A stretch of DNA of 64,000 bases from DAOOOW01 sp035387885 (lineage in GTDB: Bacteria > Patescibacteriota > Patescibacteriia > UBA2196): positions 9,171-73,170 of the forward strand of contig DAOOOW010000002.1 in NCBI GenBank assembly GCA_035387885.1. Direction: 5' to 3'. The position numbers were made by a program, and so were the translations under genes. Positions 44,840 through 54,775 of this stretch are shown one piece after another. The number at the start of each line of letters is the position of its first letter. Position 1 is the stretch's first letter. The notes under the pieces were generated by a model, which did not search any database, had not been told where the DNA came from, and saw only the letters and a program-made list of their open reading frames with translations.

Positions 44840-47398
44840 ATGTTATTATCTTTAAACTGGCTTAAACAATATGTTAATTTGCCCAAAAATTTAACGGCTA
44901 AAAAATTAGCTCATGATTTAACCATGTCCACTGTGGAAGTGGAAAGCATTGAAAATCAAGCAGAAATGTTTGATAAAATTGTGGTTGGTAAAATAGTTGA
45001 AGTAAAAAATCATCCGAATGCTGACAAATTAAAATTGGTTAGCGTTGATGTTGGTAAAAACGCCCCCAAAGGGGCTAAGAAAATTGATGTTGTGTGTGGT
45101 GGTATTAATTTGTGCGAAGGCATGTTGGTAGCTGTAGCCTTGCCTGGGAGCAAAGTCCGCTGGCACGGAGAAGGGGATTTGGTGGAATTACAAGAGACAG
45201 AAATTCGTGGTCAAAAATCTTTTGGTATGATTTGTTCAAGTAATGAAATTGGTTTAGAAAGTATGTTTTCTTGTGGTGAAAAAGAAATTTTGGATTTGGG
45301 CATTGTGGTTCAAGACAGGGCCTTGAACCAACACCTAAAACCGGGGCAAAATTTAGCTGAAGCTTTGGGTTTAGATGACACCATTATTGAATTGGATAAT
45401 AAATCCATTACGCACCGGCCTGATTTATGGAATCATTATGGAGTTGCCAGAGAACTAGCTGTAATATATAAAACTCCTTTGGAGAAATTCCAAATTACAA
45501 ATAACAAATTCCAAATAAATTCCAAATTACAAAATTCAAAATTTAAAAACAATAACTTATCAATTAAAATTCAAGATAAAAAACTTTGTCCACGCTATAT
45601 TGGTTGCTTAATTAAAAATGTTAAAGTTGGTCCATCGCCAGAATGGTTAGTTAAAAGTTTAGAAGCAGTTGGTTTACGTTCCACAAATAATATTGTGGAT
45701 ATTACTAATTATGTGATGTTGGATGTGGGTGAACCAATGCATGCGTTTGATAAAGCAAAGCTTTATCAAACGCAAATCCGAAATCAGAAATCCCTGCCTC
45801 GCCGGCAGGCAGGCGAAATCCGAAAAAATGAAAAAATAGAAATTAATATTAGAACTGCAAAAAATGGTGAAAAAATAAAAACTTTTAATGGGGTGGAAAG
45901 AAAATTGGATGAAAACATACTTGTGATTGCCGACAGTGAAAAACCAATTGCTTTGGCTGGAGTCATGGGCGGACTTGATTCTTCGGTTGATGACAAGACA
46001 ACAGAAATTATTTTAGAAGCGGCCAATTTTGATGCCTTTAATGTGCGTAAAACCACGCAAAAATTAAATATCAGAACCGAAGCATCTAATCGTTTTGAAA
46101 AAAAATTAGCAGGAGAATTTGCTATACTTGGTATGCAAAAAGCTTTGCAATTGATTAAAGAAATAATTCCTGAAGCAGAAATGGGTTCAATGGTTGATAT
46201 AAATTATGCTAAAAACCCAGATATCAAAATTAAAATTGAACATGAGTTTATTGAGAAAAGAATTGGCCAGGAAATCAGTTCGAAAGAAATAAAAAATATT
46301 TTGGAAAGATTGGGTTTTGTCGTAGAGACGCAAGATATTGCGTCTCAAAACACGGGATACAAAATAACCGTTCCTTATTGGCGCTCAACTGGCGACATTG
46401 ATTGCCCAGAAGATATTGTGGAAGAAGTTGCCAGAATTTATGGTTATAATAATTTAAAAGATCAACCACTGGGAGTTAAACTGCATAAGCAAATTTTGCA
46501 ACCAGAATTTGAATTATGTCAAAAAATTAAAGATTTTTTGGTTTTAAACTCTGGTTTAAACGAGATTTTTAACTATCCTTGGACTGAAGAAATTTACTTG
46601 AAAAAACTGGGGGAAAATGGTAAAATGATTATTGTAGCCAATCCGCCTTCCGAGGCTAATAAATGGCTCCAAAACAGCTTAATTCCCAATTTAGTTAAAA
46701 ACATTGAAGATAATTTACGCTATTTTGATGAGTTTGGTATTTTTGAAATGGCTAATGTTTATTTACCCAGTAACCAAGAGTCAAAAATGTTGGCTATTGG
46801 TTTTGTTAGTCCAAAAAACACGGATGCATTTTTATCAGTCAAAGGAATTATAGAAAATATTTTTAATATTTTACAGATTACAGATTATAGATTACAGATT
46901 ACAAAAACATCAGAAAGTTATTTAAATAGTGAAAAAAGTTTAGCTGTGTGTGTAGGTGATAAACAACTTGGTTGGCTTGGAGAACTTAAAAAAGAAATTT
47001 ACCAAAAGTTTAATTTTAAAAATAGAAATATTTGTTTGACGGAAATAAATTTGACTGAGTTGATTGCTGTGGCTAAAAATGTGTCTGTTAAAAAATATCA
47101 ACCCTTGCCACAATTTCCTAGTGTAGTTCGCGATTTGGCCTTTGAGTTGGGTTGGTCAGTAAATTGGGAAAGCGTTAATAAAGAGATCCTGAAACTAGTT
47201 CAGGATGACAACATTAAAAAAGAAACAGAATTTTTATCTGAATTTGATCTTGGGAACAAAAAATCTTTAGCTTTTAGAATAATTTATCAAGCCCATAGAA
47301 CCTTAACAGATAAAGAAGTTGATAATATCCAAGAAAAAATTATCAAATTAATTACAGAAAAATTTGCTGGCAAGTTAAGAGTAAATTTGAAAAAATAA
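44840..47398 (+). CDS. pheT: Phenylalanyl-tRNA synthetase beta subunit
   Basis: 852 residues. Domain order: tRNA-binding OB fold with GKIVEVKNHPNADKLKLVSV, B3/B4 editing domain (HRPDLWNHYGVARELAVIY, GVMGG), B5 domain, a core HisRS-like pseudo-catalytic region, and a C-terminal ferredoxin-like anticodon-binding domain (PQFPSVVRDLAFEL, RIIYQAHRTLTDKEVDNIQE). At least five in-frame repeats enlarge it: 45485-45565, 45757-45822, 46325-46346, 46868-46912 and 47186-47209. The gene is 3.5 kb from pheS, separated by wall genes. Confidence 0.96.
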   Translation: MLLSLNWLKQYVNLPKNLTAKKLAHDLTMSTVEVESIENQAEMFDKIVVGKIVEVKNHPNADKLKLVSVDVGKNAPKGAKKIDVVCGGINLCEGMLVAVALPGSKVRWHGEGDLVELQETEIRGQKSFGMICSSNEIGLESMFSCGEKEILDLGIVVQDRALNQHLKPGQNLAEALGLDDTIIELDNKSITHRPDLWNHYGVARELAVIYKTPLEKFQITNNKFQINSKLQNSKFKNNNLSIKIQDKKLCPRYIGCLIKNVKVGPSPEWLVKSLEAVGLRSTNNIVDITNYVMLDVGEPMHAFDKAKLYQTQIRNQKSLPRRQAGEIRKNEKIEINIRTAKNGEKIKTFNGVERKLDENILVIADSEKPIALAGVMGGLDSSVDDKTTEIILEAANFDAFNVRKTTQKLNIRTEASNRFEKKLAGEFAILGMQKALQLIKEIIPEAEMGSMVDINYAKNPDIKIKIEHEFIEKRIGQEISSKEIKNILERLGFVVETQDIASQNTGYKITVPYWRSTGDIDCPEDIVEEVARIYGYNNLKDQPLGVKLHKQILQPEFELCQKIKDFLVLNSGLNEIFNYPWTEEIYLKKLGENGKMIIVANPPSEANKWLQNSLIPNLVKNIEDNLRYFDEFGIFEMANVYLPSNQESKMLAIGFVSPKNTDAFLSVKGIIENIFNILQITDYRLQITKTSESYLNSEKSLAVCVGDKQLGWLGELKKEIYQKFNFKNRNICLTEINLTELIAVAKNVSVKKYQPLPQFPSVVRDLAFELGWSVNWESVNKEILKLVQDDNIKKETEFLSEFDLGNKKSLAFRIIYQAHRTLTDKEVDNIQEKIIKLITEKFAGKLRVNLKK
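45485..45565. repeat. In-frame AT-rich AAATTCCAAATTAC repeat in pheT
   Basis: Tandem variants AAATTCCAAATTACAAATAA and CAAATTCCAAATAAATTCC, encoding a low-complexity Gln/Asn/Lys-rich stretch (FQITNNKFQINSKLQNSKF) between the editing domain blocks. Confidence 0.7.
45757..45822. repeat. In-frame palindromic element in pheT
   Basis: CAAATCCGAAATCAGAAATC followed by CCTGCCTCGCCGGCAGGCAG and GCGAAATCCG: a CTGCC...GGCAG hairpin flanked by AAATCCGAAA direct repeats. It encodes RNQKSLPRRQAGEIRKN. Confidence 0.75.
46325..46346. repeat. In-frame GAGACGCAA...TTGCGTCTC palindrome in pheT
   Basis: Perfect 9-bp arms around GATA; related to 4363-4385 in rsmI. Confidence 0.7.
46868..46912. repeat. In-frame TTACAGATTACAGATTATAG repeat in pheT
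   Basis: Tandem units of about 10 bp (TTACAGATTACAGATTATAG, ATTACAGATTACAAA), encoding LQITDYRLQITK. The same unit occurs in the GT4 gene at 21045-21078 and near 37022. Confidence 0.65.
47186..47209. repeat. In-frame ATCCTGAAACTAGTTCAGGA TGAC palindrome in pheT
   Basis: ATCCTGAAC-type arms around the centre; member of the GTCATCC...GGATCC family. It encodes ILKLVQDDN. Confidence 0.7.
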
Positions 47399-47418
47399 AA
47401 ATTAATAATTTTTTATAG

Positions 47419-49602
<2,184 letters not shown>

Positions 49603-49614
49603 TTTTAAAATTTT

Positions 49615-50331
49615 ATGAGTATAAAAATAGACAAAGTTATAAGAGGCGCTCTTGTGGCCGGAAGTCTTTTTATCGGTGCGGAAGGTGTTGAGGCAAAACC
49701 ACCAACAGCAAATCCAAAAAATCGCGAAAAAAAAACAGAAATGAGAAATGAAGTTGAAATCAGTGCCGAGGACGCTTTTGAAAGAGCTAAAAAATATCTA
49801 GCTAAAAAAGAAAAAGAAAATCCTGGCAGAGGAGTAGAAATTTTCAATGATCCCAAGGCAATTGAAAATATTTTGGCCAGAGTTATGATGTCTGAAGAAA
49901 AACGCCATCCCAATCAGTGGCATTTAGCCATTTTAATAGCTTGGACAGTTATTAATCGAGTAAGAAACGGGGGAATGGCTTTAACCTCAGAGGCAGTTAT
50001 GAAAGTTGTTACCCATGATAAAGATTTTGGTTTACAAAGTAAAGGTCGTCCCTATGATACTAGTTATGAGATTTTTACAGAAGATCCAAATATCCAAAAA
50101 AAAACAGCTGGTTATTATCGGATTTTTTCCAGAATGATTTTAGATGGCGAATTTAATGATTACAATAAAGGACAAGTTAGTTTTTTTCATATACAAGCTC
50201 AAAGAGCAGCTCATGCTAAAGACCCTAGTTTGTATCCATCTCCAGAACAGGTTATAAAAAACAGAGAAGGTGAAGGCTTGGAAATAGTATTAGAGATTCC
50301 CGGTTATGTTGTATTTTTTAAAAAAAAATAG
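49615..50331 (+). CDS. Putative exported cell-wall hydrolase-like protein
   Basis: 238 residues. The N-terminus MSIKIDKVIRGALVAGSLFI GAEGVEAKP looks like a signal peptide cleaved after VEA. A Lys/Glu-rich linker leads to a domain with ENILARVMMSEEKRHPNQWH, AILIAWTVINRVRNGGMAL, DFGLQSKGRPYDTSYEIF and GQVSFFHIQAQ. The E-E..W-x-x-x-NR pattern resembles SleB/CwlJ-type or lytic transglycosylase-like wall hydrolases, but the match is loose. Alternative: an unrelated secreted protein. Confidence 0.5.
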   Translation: MSIKIDKVIRGALVAGSLFIGAEGVEAKPPTANPKNREKKTEMRNEVEISAEDAFERAKKYLAKKEKENPGRGVEIFNDPKAIENILARVMMSEEKRHPNQWHLAILIAWTVINRVRNGGMALTSEAVMKVVTHDKDFGLQSKGRPYDTSYEIFTEDPNIQKKTAGYYRIFSRMILDGEFNDYNKGQVSFFHIQAQRAAHAKDPSLYPSPEQVIKNREGEGLEIVLEIPGYVVFFKKK

Positions 50332-50336
50332 CTTGT

Positions 50337-50366
50337 TTGACAACCTAATGCTGATTATGCTACTCT
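50337..50366 (+). promoter_or_regulatory. Promoter of the secE-nusG-rplK operon
   Basis: TTGACA (50337-50342), 18-nt spacer, TACTCT (50361-50366) with an extended TG two bases upstream of it. A small hairpin GAGACC...GGTCTT (50374-50390) with a T tract lies at the predicted 5' end of the transcript. Confidence 0.6.
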
Positions 50367-50402
50367 AATTATAGAGACCAAGCAGGTCTTTTTAAAATCC
50401 TT

Positions 50403-50442
50403 AAAGTTTATCTTGAGGCCTCAAGGCTAAGAGATCTCTCTT
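50403..50442. repeat. Palindromic repeat in the secE leader
   Basis: AAAGTTTATCTTGAGGCCTC then AAGGCTAAGAGATCTCTC, a degenerate member of the AAGTTTATCCCGAG...GAGATCTC family. Confidence 0.65.
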
Positions 50443-50469
50443 GTTTGTAAATAAATTAAAAAATAAGAT

Positions 50470-50652
50470 ATGAATAAACTTACCCAGTATTTTTCAGAGT
50501 CAAAAACAGAATTAAAAAAAGTTATTTGGCCCACCAAAAAGCAAACTCTTAACCACACCTTATTGGTTATTGGTTTTTCTTTGGGCATGGCCATTTTTTT
50601 GGGCGCTGTAGATTTGGGTTTAACCAAATTAATGGAATTAATTTTAAAATAA
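50470..50652 (+). CDS. secE: Preprotein translocase subunit SecE
   Basis: 60 residues, one transmembrane helix. KTELKKVIWPTKKQTLNHTL is the SecE signature (W-P-x-R/K), followed by helix LVIGFSLGMAIFLGAVDLGL. SecE clamps SecY in the translocon. It lies 1 nt before nusG, the classic secE-nusG-rplK-rplA order. Confidence 0.96.
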   Translation: MNKLTQYFSESKTELKKVIWPTKKQTLNHTLLVIGFSLGMAIFLGAVDLGLTKLMELILK

Positions 50653-50653
50653 T

Positions 50654-51199
50654 ATGGCAAAACAATCCTTACAAATGGGCCGCCGTTGGTATGCTCTACA
50701 TACTTATTCTGGCTATGAAGAAAATGTGGCTCATAATTTAAAACAAAGAATTGATTCTTTGGATATGCAGGATAAAATTTTTCAAGTTTTAGTGCCTAAA
50801 GAAAAGAAAATTAAAATAAAAAATGGTCGGCGTACAACTATTGAAGAAAAAATTTATCCTGGTTATGTTTTGATAGATATGATTGTTGATGATGCCTCCT
50901 GGTATGTGGTTCGCAATACACCCAATGTTAATGGTTTTATTGGCGCTGGCAATACACCCACCCCAGTATCTGACGCTGAAATGGAAGCTCTGCAAAAAAG
51001 AATGGGCATTGAAGAACCTAAATATAAATTTGATATTATAGTGGATGATCCTGTTAAAGTGGTGGATGGGCCGTTTAAAGATTTGGAAGGCAAAGTGGCT
51101 GAGGTTGACGAATCAAGAGGTCGGGTTAAAGTTTTGGTCAATATGTTTGGTCGTGAAACTCCTGTGGATTTAGACTTTTTACAAGTAAAGAAAATCTAA
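50654..51199 (+). CDS. nusG: Transcription termination/antitermination protein NusG
   Basis: 181 residues. NGN domain: RRWYALHTYSGYEENVAHNL, KIYPGYVLIDMIVDDASWYV and VRNTPNVNGFIG; KOW domain: VVDGPFKDLEGKVAEVDESR then GRVKVLVNMFGRETPVDLDF. It couples RNA polymerase to ribosome or Rho. Standard length; follows secE directly. Confidence 0.97.
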   Translation: MAKQSLQMGRRWYALHTYSGYEENVAHNLKQRIDSLDMQDKIFQVLVPKEKKIKIKNGRRTTIEEKIYPGYVLIDMIVDDASWYVVRNTPNVNGFIGAGNTPTPVSDAEMEALQKRMGIEEPKYKFDIIVDDPVKVVDGPFKDLEGKVAEVDESRGRVKVLVNMFGRETPVDLDFLQVKKI

Positions 51200-51292
51200 C
51201 TAATGCGAATTAATAGCGAATTAATAGCGAATGGTGCGAATGAAAAAAATTTGTAAAATTCGTAAAAAATTTGTAATAATTCGGAATTTTAT
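51200..51292. repeat. AT-rich GCGAATTAATAGCGAATT repeat
   Basis: TGCGAATTAATAGCGAATTA and AATTTGTAATAATTCGG fill the gap between nusG and rplK. Same kind as 6519-6610. Confidence 0.5.
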
Positions 51293-51715
51293 ATGGCAAA
51301 AAACATTAAAACAATTATTAAATTACAAATTAAAGCTGGAGCAGCTAATCCTGCGCCACCTGTTGGTCCAGCTTTGGGTCAGCATGGCTTAAATATTTCA
51401 GAATTTTGTTCTAAATTTAATGAGGCGACCAAAGATAAAATGGGCGATGTTATCCCAGTAGAAATTACAGTTTATGAAGATAGAACTTATGATTTTAAAT
51501 TGAAAACGCCACCAGCCGCGGAATTAATTAAAAAAGCTGCCAAGATTGAAAAAGGTTCTGGTAAGCCCAATTCAGAAAAAGTTGGCAAAATTACTAAAGC
51601 TCAAGTTAGAGAAATTGCTGAAAAGAAAATGGTAGATTTAAACGCGGGTAACTTGGAAGCAGGTATGAAAATTATTGAAGGCACCGCCAGACAAATGGGC
51701 ATAACTGTTGAATAA
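51293..51715 (+). CDS. rplK: 50S ribosomal protein L11
   Basis: 140 residues, normal length. [56 protein letters not shown] and the C-terminal [20 protein letters not shown] are diagnostic. Second ribosomal stalk-base protein of the operon. Confidence 0.97.
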   Translation: MAKNIKTIIKLQIKAGAANPAPPVGPALGQHGLNISEFCSKFNEATKDKMGDVIPVEITVYEDRTYDFKLKTPPAAELIKKAAKIEKGSGKPNSEKVGKITKAQVREIAEKKMVDLNAGNLEAGMKIIEGTARQMGITVE

Positions 51716-51779
51716 ATTTTTAATTTTAAATTTTAAATTTTAAAATAATTTTCAATTTTAAATTTACAATTAATGTATT

Positions 51780-51808
51780 CTGTCATTCCAATAAAAGCGG
51801 GAATCCAG
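51780..51808. repeat. Palindromic repeat in front of the membrane protein gene
   Basis: TGTCATTCCAATAAAAGCGG GAATCCAG, a degenerate copy of the GTCATTCCCGCGAAAGCGGGAATCC unit. It is open in frame with the next gene. Confidence 0.7.
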
Positions 51809-51820
51809 AAAATTAACATT

Positions 51821-52252
51821 ATGGACCAAGAACAAATTTCATCAACACAAACTCCAGTACAAAATACTGTTTCAAATAATTTTGATGAACAAAAGTTTGC
51901 TAAAAAGGTCAAAACAGCAGGTATTTCGTCAATTATTTATGGTATTTTATTAATTGTGTTGGTAGTATATTATGCTTTAGCAGCTAATAAAATTAGTTTA
52001 GGTACTATATTAATGTTACTCTTTAGTGCAGTTTTTATTGTTTTAGGCATAAAAATTAAAAAAGCTTTATTAAATAGTCAGCGTAATTGGTTGGCTGTTA
52101 TTATAGGTTTTAGTATTATAATTATGATTTTAAATTTTGTTTTAAGTGGCAGTATTGGTGGTTTATTAAATTTAGTTTTTTTAGCTATTTTTATTGATGG
52201 GTATTCTGCTATAAACAGAAAAGAACAAAAATCATTTAACATCACAAAATAA
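51821..52252 (+). CDS. Hypothetical membrane protein between rplK and rplA
   Basis: 143 residues from ATG 51821 (MDQEQISSTQTPVQNTVSNN). A polar Gln/Thr/Asn-rich N-terminus is followed by four hydrophobic helices (VKTAGISSIIYGILLIVLVV, TILMLLFSAVFIVLGIKI, NWLAVIIGFSIIIMILNFVL, LLNLVFLAIFIDGYSAI). The polar head plus four-helix layout occurs in Patescibacteria proteins of unknown function. It interrupts the normally adjacent rplK-rplA pair. Confidence 0.7.
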   Translation: MDQEQISSTQTPVQNTVSNNFDEQKFAKKVKTAGISSIIYGILLIVLVVYYALAANKISLGTILMLLFSAVFIVLGIKIKKALLNSQRNWLAVIIGFSIIIMILNFVLSGSIGGLLNLVFLAIFIDGYSAINRKEQKSFNITK

Positions 52253-52319
52253 TTTTTTATAATATAAATTAACTTGTGGGAGATTCGCCAGTCCCGAATC
52301 GCTACAACCACAAAATTAT

Positions 52320-52371
52320 TACATTTTTTATTCGCATAATTCGCACGAAATTTGTAATAATTCGTAATAAA
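52320..52371. repeat. AT-rich AATTCGTAATAA repeat
   Basis: TTCGCATAATTCGCACGAAA then TTTGTAATAATTCGTAATAA, directly before the rplA ATG; same kind as 6519-6610. Confidence 0.5.
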
Positions 52372-53046
52372 ATGAAAAAATCCAAACGCATGTTAGAAGC
52401 AGAATCTAAAATTGATAAAAATAAATTTTATTCTTTAGACGAAGCTCTAACTTTAATTAAAGAAGTTTCCAAAACCAAGTTTGACGAATCTGTGGAAGCT
52501 CATATCAGACTTGGTATTGATCCCTCTAAGGGCGAACAACAAATTAGAGCCAATGTGGTTTTACCTCATGGCGCTGGCAAAGTGAAAAGAGTGGCAGTGT
52601 TTACTGAAAACGAAAAGGAAGCAATTGATGCTGGCGCGGATATTTATGGCGGTAAAGAATTGATTGAAAAAATTAAAAATACTGGGGTGATTGAATTTGA
52701 TATTGCTTTGGCTTCACCAGAAATTATGAAAGACATGGCTAGCATTGCTAAAATTTTAGGTCCCAAAGGTTTAATGCCTAGCCCTAAAAATGAAACTGTT
52801 TCTAAAAATATTAAAAAATCTGTAGAAGAATTGAAAAAAGGAAAAATTACTTTTAAAAACGACGAAACAGCTAATATCCATCAATTTATTGGTAAAGTTT
52901 CTTGGAATTTAGTCAAACTTACAGAAAATTATAATGCTTTTATGGAAGCTTTAAAAAAAGCCAAACCCTCTGGTGTTAAAGGCGCTTATATTACGCAAAT
53001 AGTTCTATGTTCTTCTATGGGGCCTGGGGTTAAGATAATTGTATAG
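52372..53046 (+). CDS. rplA: 50S ribosomal protein L1
   Basis: 224 residues from ATG 52372. SKRMLEAESKIDKNKFYSLD then EALTLIKEVSKTKFDESVEA; IRANVVLPHGAGKVKRVAVF; LGPKGLMPSPKNETVS (the hallmark); and GAYITQIVLCSSMGPGVKI. L1 also binds its own mRNA in other bacteria to repress the operon; such a site is not evident here. An upstream in-frame extension from 52276 lies in a repeat and is ignored. No rplJ-rplL follows. Confidence 0.96.
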   Translation: MKKSKRMLEAESKIDKNKFYSLDEALTLIKEVSKTKFDESVEAHIRLGIDPSKGEQQIRANVVLPHGAGKVKRVAVFTENEKEAIDAGADIYGGKELIEKIKNTGVIEFDIALASPEIMKDMASIAKILGPKGLMPSPKNETVSKNIKKSVEELKKGKITFKNDETANIHQFIGKVSWNLVKLTENYNAFMEALKKAKPSGVKGAYITQIVLCSSMGPGVKIIV

Positions 53047-53051
53047 ATTTT

Positions 53052-53112
53052 TAGTTTATCCAGAGCGAGCGAAGTTATACAATAGTATAACGAAGTCCGA
53101 GGGATCCCGCGG
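53052..53112. repeat. Palindromic element after rplA
   Basis: AGTTTATCCAGAGCGAGCGA with GTTATACAATAGTATAAC (hairpin) and CGAAGTCCGAGGGATCCCGC GG; the AAGTTTATCCCGAG...GAGGGATC family. Confidence 0.7.
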
Positions 53113-53137
53113 AAAAATGATCATTATGATTTTATAA

Positions 53138-53168
53138 TAAAAACACCTTTTAGATGAGGTGTTTTTAA
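53138..53168 (+). terminator. Terminator of the ribosomal protein operon
   Basis: AAAACACCT (53140-53148) and AGGTGTTTT (53157-53165) with a T tract. Confidence 0.8.
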
Positions 53169-53169
53169 G

Positions 53170-53198
53170 TTGCTAAAAAACCATAATTTAGGTAAACT
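53170..53198 (+). promoter_or_regulatory. Leaderless promoter of a GT2 gene
   Basis: TTGCTA (53170-53175), 17-nt spacer, TAAACT (53193-53198), then 6 nt to ATG 53205. Confidence 0.65.
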
Positions 53199-53204
53199 TA
53201 AGGT

Positions 53205-54197
53205 ATGAAATTGTCTATTATTATTGTTTCTTGGAATACCCGCGAATTGGTTTTAAAATGTTTAAAATCAATTTTTTCTTATTTAAAAAACATTTCTTTT
53301 GATGTTTATTTAGTTGACAACAATTCCACTGACAGCACAGTTGAAGAAGTTGAAAAATATAAAGCAGAAAATAATTTAGAAAATTTGCATATTATTGCTA
53401 ATAAAAAGAATGTGGGTTTTGCTCGGGCTAATAATCAAGCGATAACTCTCTGCTGTCATTCTTATGCCAGTCAGGATCTAGAAATAAAAGAAGGAAATTC
53501 CTGGATCCCCAATCCTGCCTCATTGGCAGATAAGCAAGTCGGGGATGACAAAAATGGCTATTTTTTATTGCTCAACCCAGACACTGAACTTATTGATGAT
53601 TCTTTAATTAAAATGATAGAATTTGCTAAAACAAACCCGGATATTGTTATTGTTGGACCCAAACTTTTAAATATAGATTTAAGTTTACAAAAATCTTGTC
53701 GCCAGTTTCCCAAACTTTTAGATCAGCTTTTAATTCAATTAAAATTTTATAATTTTTGGCCTGAAAAATTTAAAGCTACGCGCGAATATTTTATGTTAGA
53801 TTTTGATTATGATAGTAGTGGGGAAGTGGAGCAAGTTATGGGGGCAGCCATGCTTATTAAAAAAAGTGTTTTTGATAAAATTGGTTTATTAGATGAAAAT
53901 TTCTGGGCGATTTTTGAAGAGGTAGATTTTTGTCAACGAGCTAAAGATGTTGGTTATAAAATTTATTATTTTGCGAACACTAAAATTGTTCATCATAAAG
54001 AGCAAAGTTTTGGGCAGTGGAAAAAACTGCGTAAGCAAATAAATTTTAATCATTCGCTATATTATTATTTTAAAAAACACAAACCCATTTGGCAGTTATT
54101 TATTCTCTGGCTGGTCCAGCCAATAAATTTATTTTTAACTTTAGTGGATATGTTAATTGGCGTTAGACATTTTTTTGGTAAAAGTAAGGATTTGTAA
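53205..54197 (+). CDS. Glycosyltransferase family 2 (rhamnosyltransferase-like)
   Basis: 330 residues. MKLSIIIVSWNTRELVLKCL, VDNNSTDSTVEEVEKYKAEN, KNVGFARANNQA, LLNPDTELI (DxE/DxD-type), VMGAAMLIKKSVFDKIGLLD and FFAIFEEVDFCQRAKD-type acceptor motifs fit WbbL/rhamnosyltransferase-like GT2. A 95-bp repeat at 53455-53549 interrupts the strand before LLNPDTE and is read in frame. First gene of a surface-polysaccharide block. Sugar specificity unknown. Confidence 0.9.
   Translation: MKLSIIIVSWNTRELVLKCLKSIFSYLKNISFDVYLVDNNSTDSTVEEVEKYKAENNLENLHIIANKKNVGFARANNQAITLCCHSYASQDLEIKEGNSWIPNPASLADKQVGDDKNGYFLLLNPDTELIDDSLIKMIEFAKTNPDIVIVGPKLLNIDLSLQKSCRQFPKLLDQLLIQLKFYNFWPEKFKATREYFMLDFDYDSSGEVEQVMGAAMLIKKSVFDKIGLLDENFWAIFEEVDFCQRAKDVGYKIYYFANTKIVHHKEQSFGQWKKLRKQINFNHSLYYYFKKHKPIWQLFILWLVQPINLFLTLVDMLIGVRHFFGKSKDL
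53455..53549. repeat. 95-bp palindromic element in frame in the GT2 gene
   Basis: GTCATTCTTATGCCAGTCAG (left end) and AAGTCGGGGATGAC (right end), with TCCTGGATCCCCAATCCTGC inside; same family as 4613-4677. Confidence 0.8.
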
Positions 54198-54239
54198 AAT
54201 ATTTATTAATAATCATTTATTAAGAGCATCCTTTTTACT

Positions 54240-54373
54240 GTCATTCCCGACCGCCTTCCCGATAGCAATCGGGAGGCGGATCGGGAATCCCGTTGATTAC
54301 AGAAAAAAGTTTGTGTTTATATTCACGAGATCCCCGCTCTGAGAGCCTAATCGGCAGTGCCGGCGGGGATGAC
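54240..54373. repeat. Two palindromic elements in a gene-free gap
   Basis: GTCATTCCCGACCGCCTTCC ... GGGAGGCGGATCGGGAATCC C (hairpin), then GAGATCCCCGCTCTGAGAGC ... GTGCCGGCGGGGATGAC. The gap 54198-54404 holds only these. Confidence 0.75.
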
Positions 54374-54404
54374 AACTAGGGGGGCGAAAGCCATAAAACT
54401 AGAA

Positions 54405-54454
54405 AATAAAAAACCCCGAACATTTGTGCACCGTTTGTGTTTAGATGTTCGGGG
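54405..54454 (-). terminator. Long-stem terminator of the minus-strand gene
   Basis: CCCCGAACAT and ATGTTCGGGG (minus strand) form a 10-bp stem with a large loop, followed by TTTTTTATTTTC on the minus strand. Confidence 0.7.
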
Positions 54455-54471
54455 TAAAGTTTTTTACACTT

Positions 54472-54696
54472 TTATTTTTTTTGGGAATGCAAAAATGTTT
54501 CTTTGGATATTTGGGAAAAAGAAAGAACTGTTGCGTTATTGGGTTTTGTATCCCCAGATAAATTTCTTATAATCATCAGTTCCACTTCTTTTAGAGGAAA
54601 AAATTCTCTATTTGTTTGAAATGTGTAATTGCCGAAAGTTAAATTATTATTATTTGAATAAGTGGCAAGAAAAGAACAAAACCAATAGGTTTCCAT
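54472..54696 (-). CDS. Hypothetical small protein
   Basis: 74 residues from the start at 54696 (METYWFCSFLATYSNNNNLT...), chosen because CTGGAG lies about 10 nt upstream; the frame is open from 54753. Asn-rich N-terminal part, then FGNYTFQTNREFFPLKEVEL and MIIRNLSGDTKPNNATVL. No membrane segment, no family recognised. It has its own terminator and a divergent promoter shared with the ligase-like gene. Confidence 0.55.
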   Translation of the reverse strand: METYWFCSFLATYSNNNNLTFGNYTFQTNREFFPLKEVELMIIRNLSGDTKPNNATVLSFSQISKETFLHSQKK

Positions 54697-54746
54697 AAAT
54701 AATTTCTCCAGTATTTTAATTTTTTGTGAATTTATGTACCTAAAAT

Positions 54747-54775
54747 TTAGCATATTATTATTATTATTATGTCAA
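54747..54775 (-). promoter_or_regulatory. Promoter with an (ATT)5 spacer for the minus-strand gene
   Basis: Minus strand TTGACA (54775-54770), then a spacer that is mostly a TAA trinucleotide repeat (54754-54768 on the plus strand is (ATT)5), then TATGCT or TGCTAA as -10. The -35 box overlaps the start codon of the divergent gene. Confidence 0.5.

Noticed and set aside
50374..50393. Terminator directly after the secE promoter
   Set aside because: The hairpin would lie at the extreme 5' end of the new transcript, too early for intrinsic termination; a stabilising 5' hairpin or the end of the upstream gene is more likely.
52276..52371. 32-codon extension at the N-terminus of L1
   Set aside because: The extension lies in AT-rich repeat sequence and L1 does not carry such a leader.
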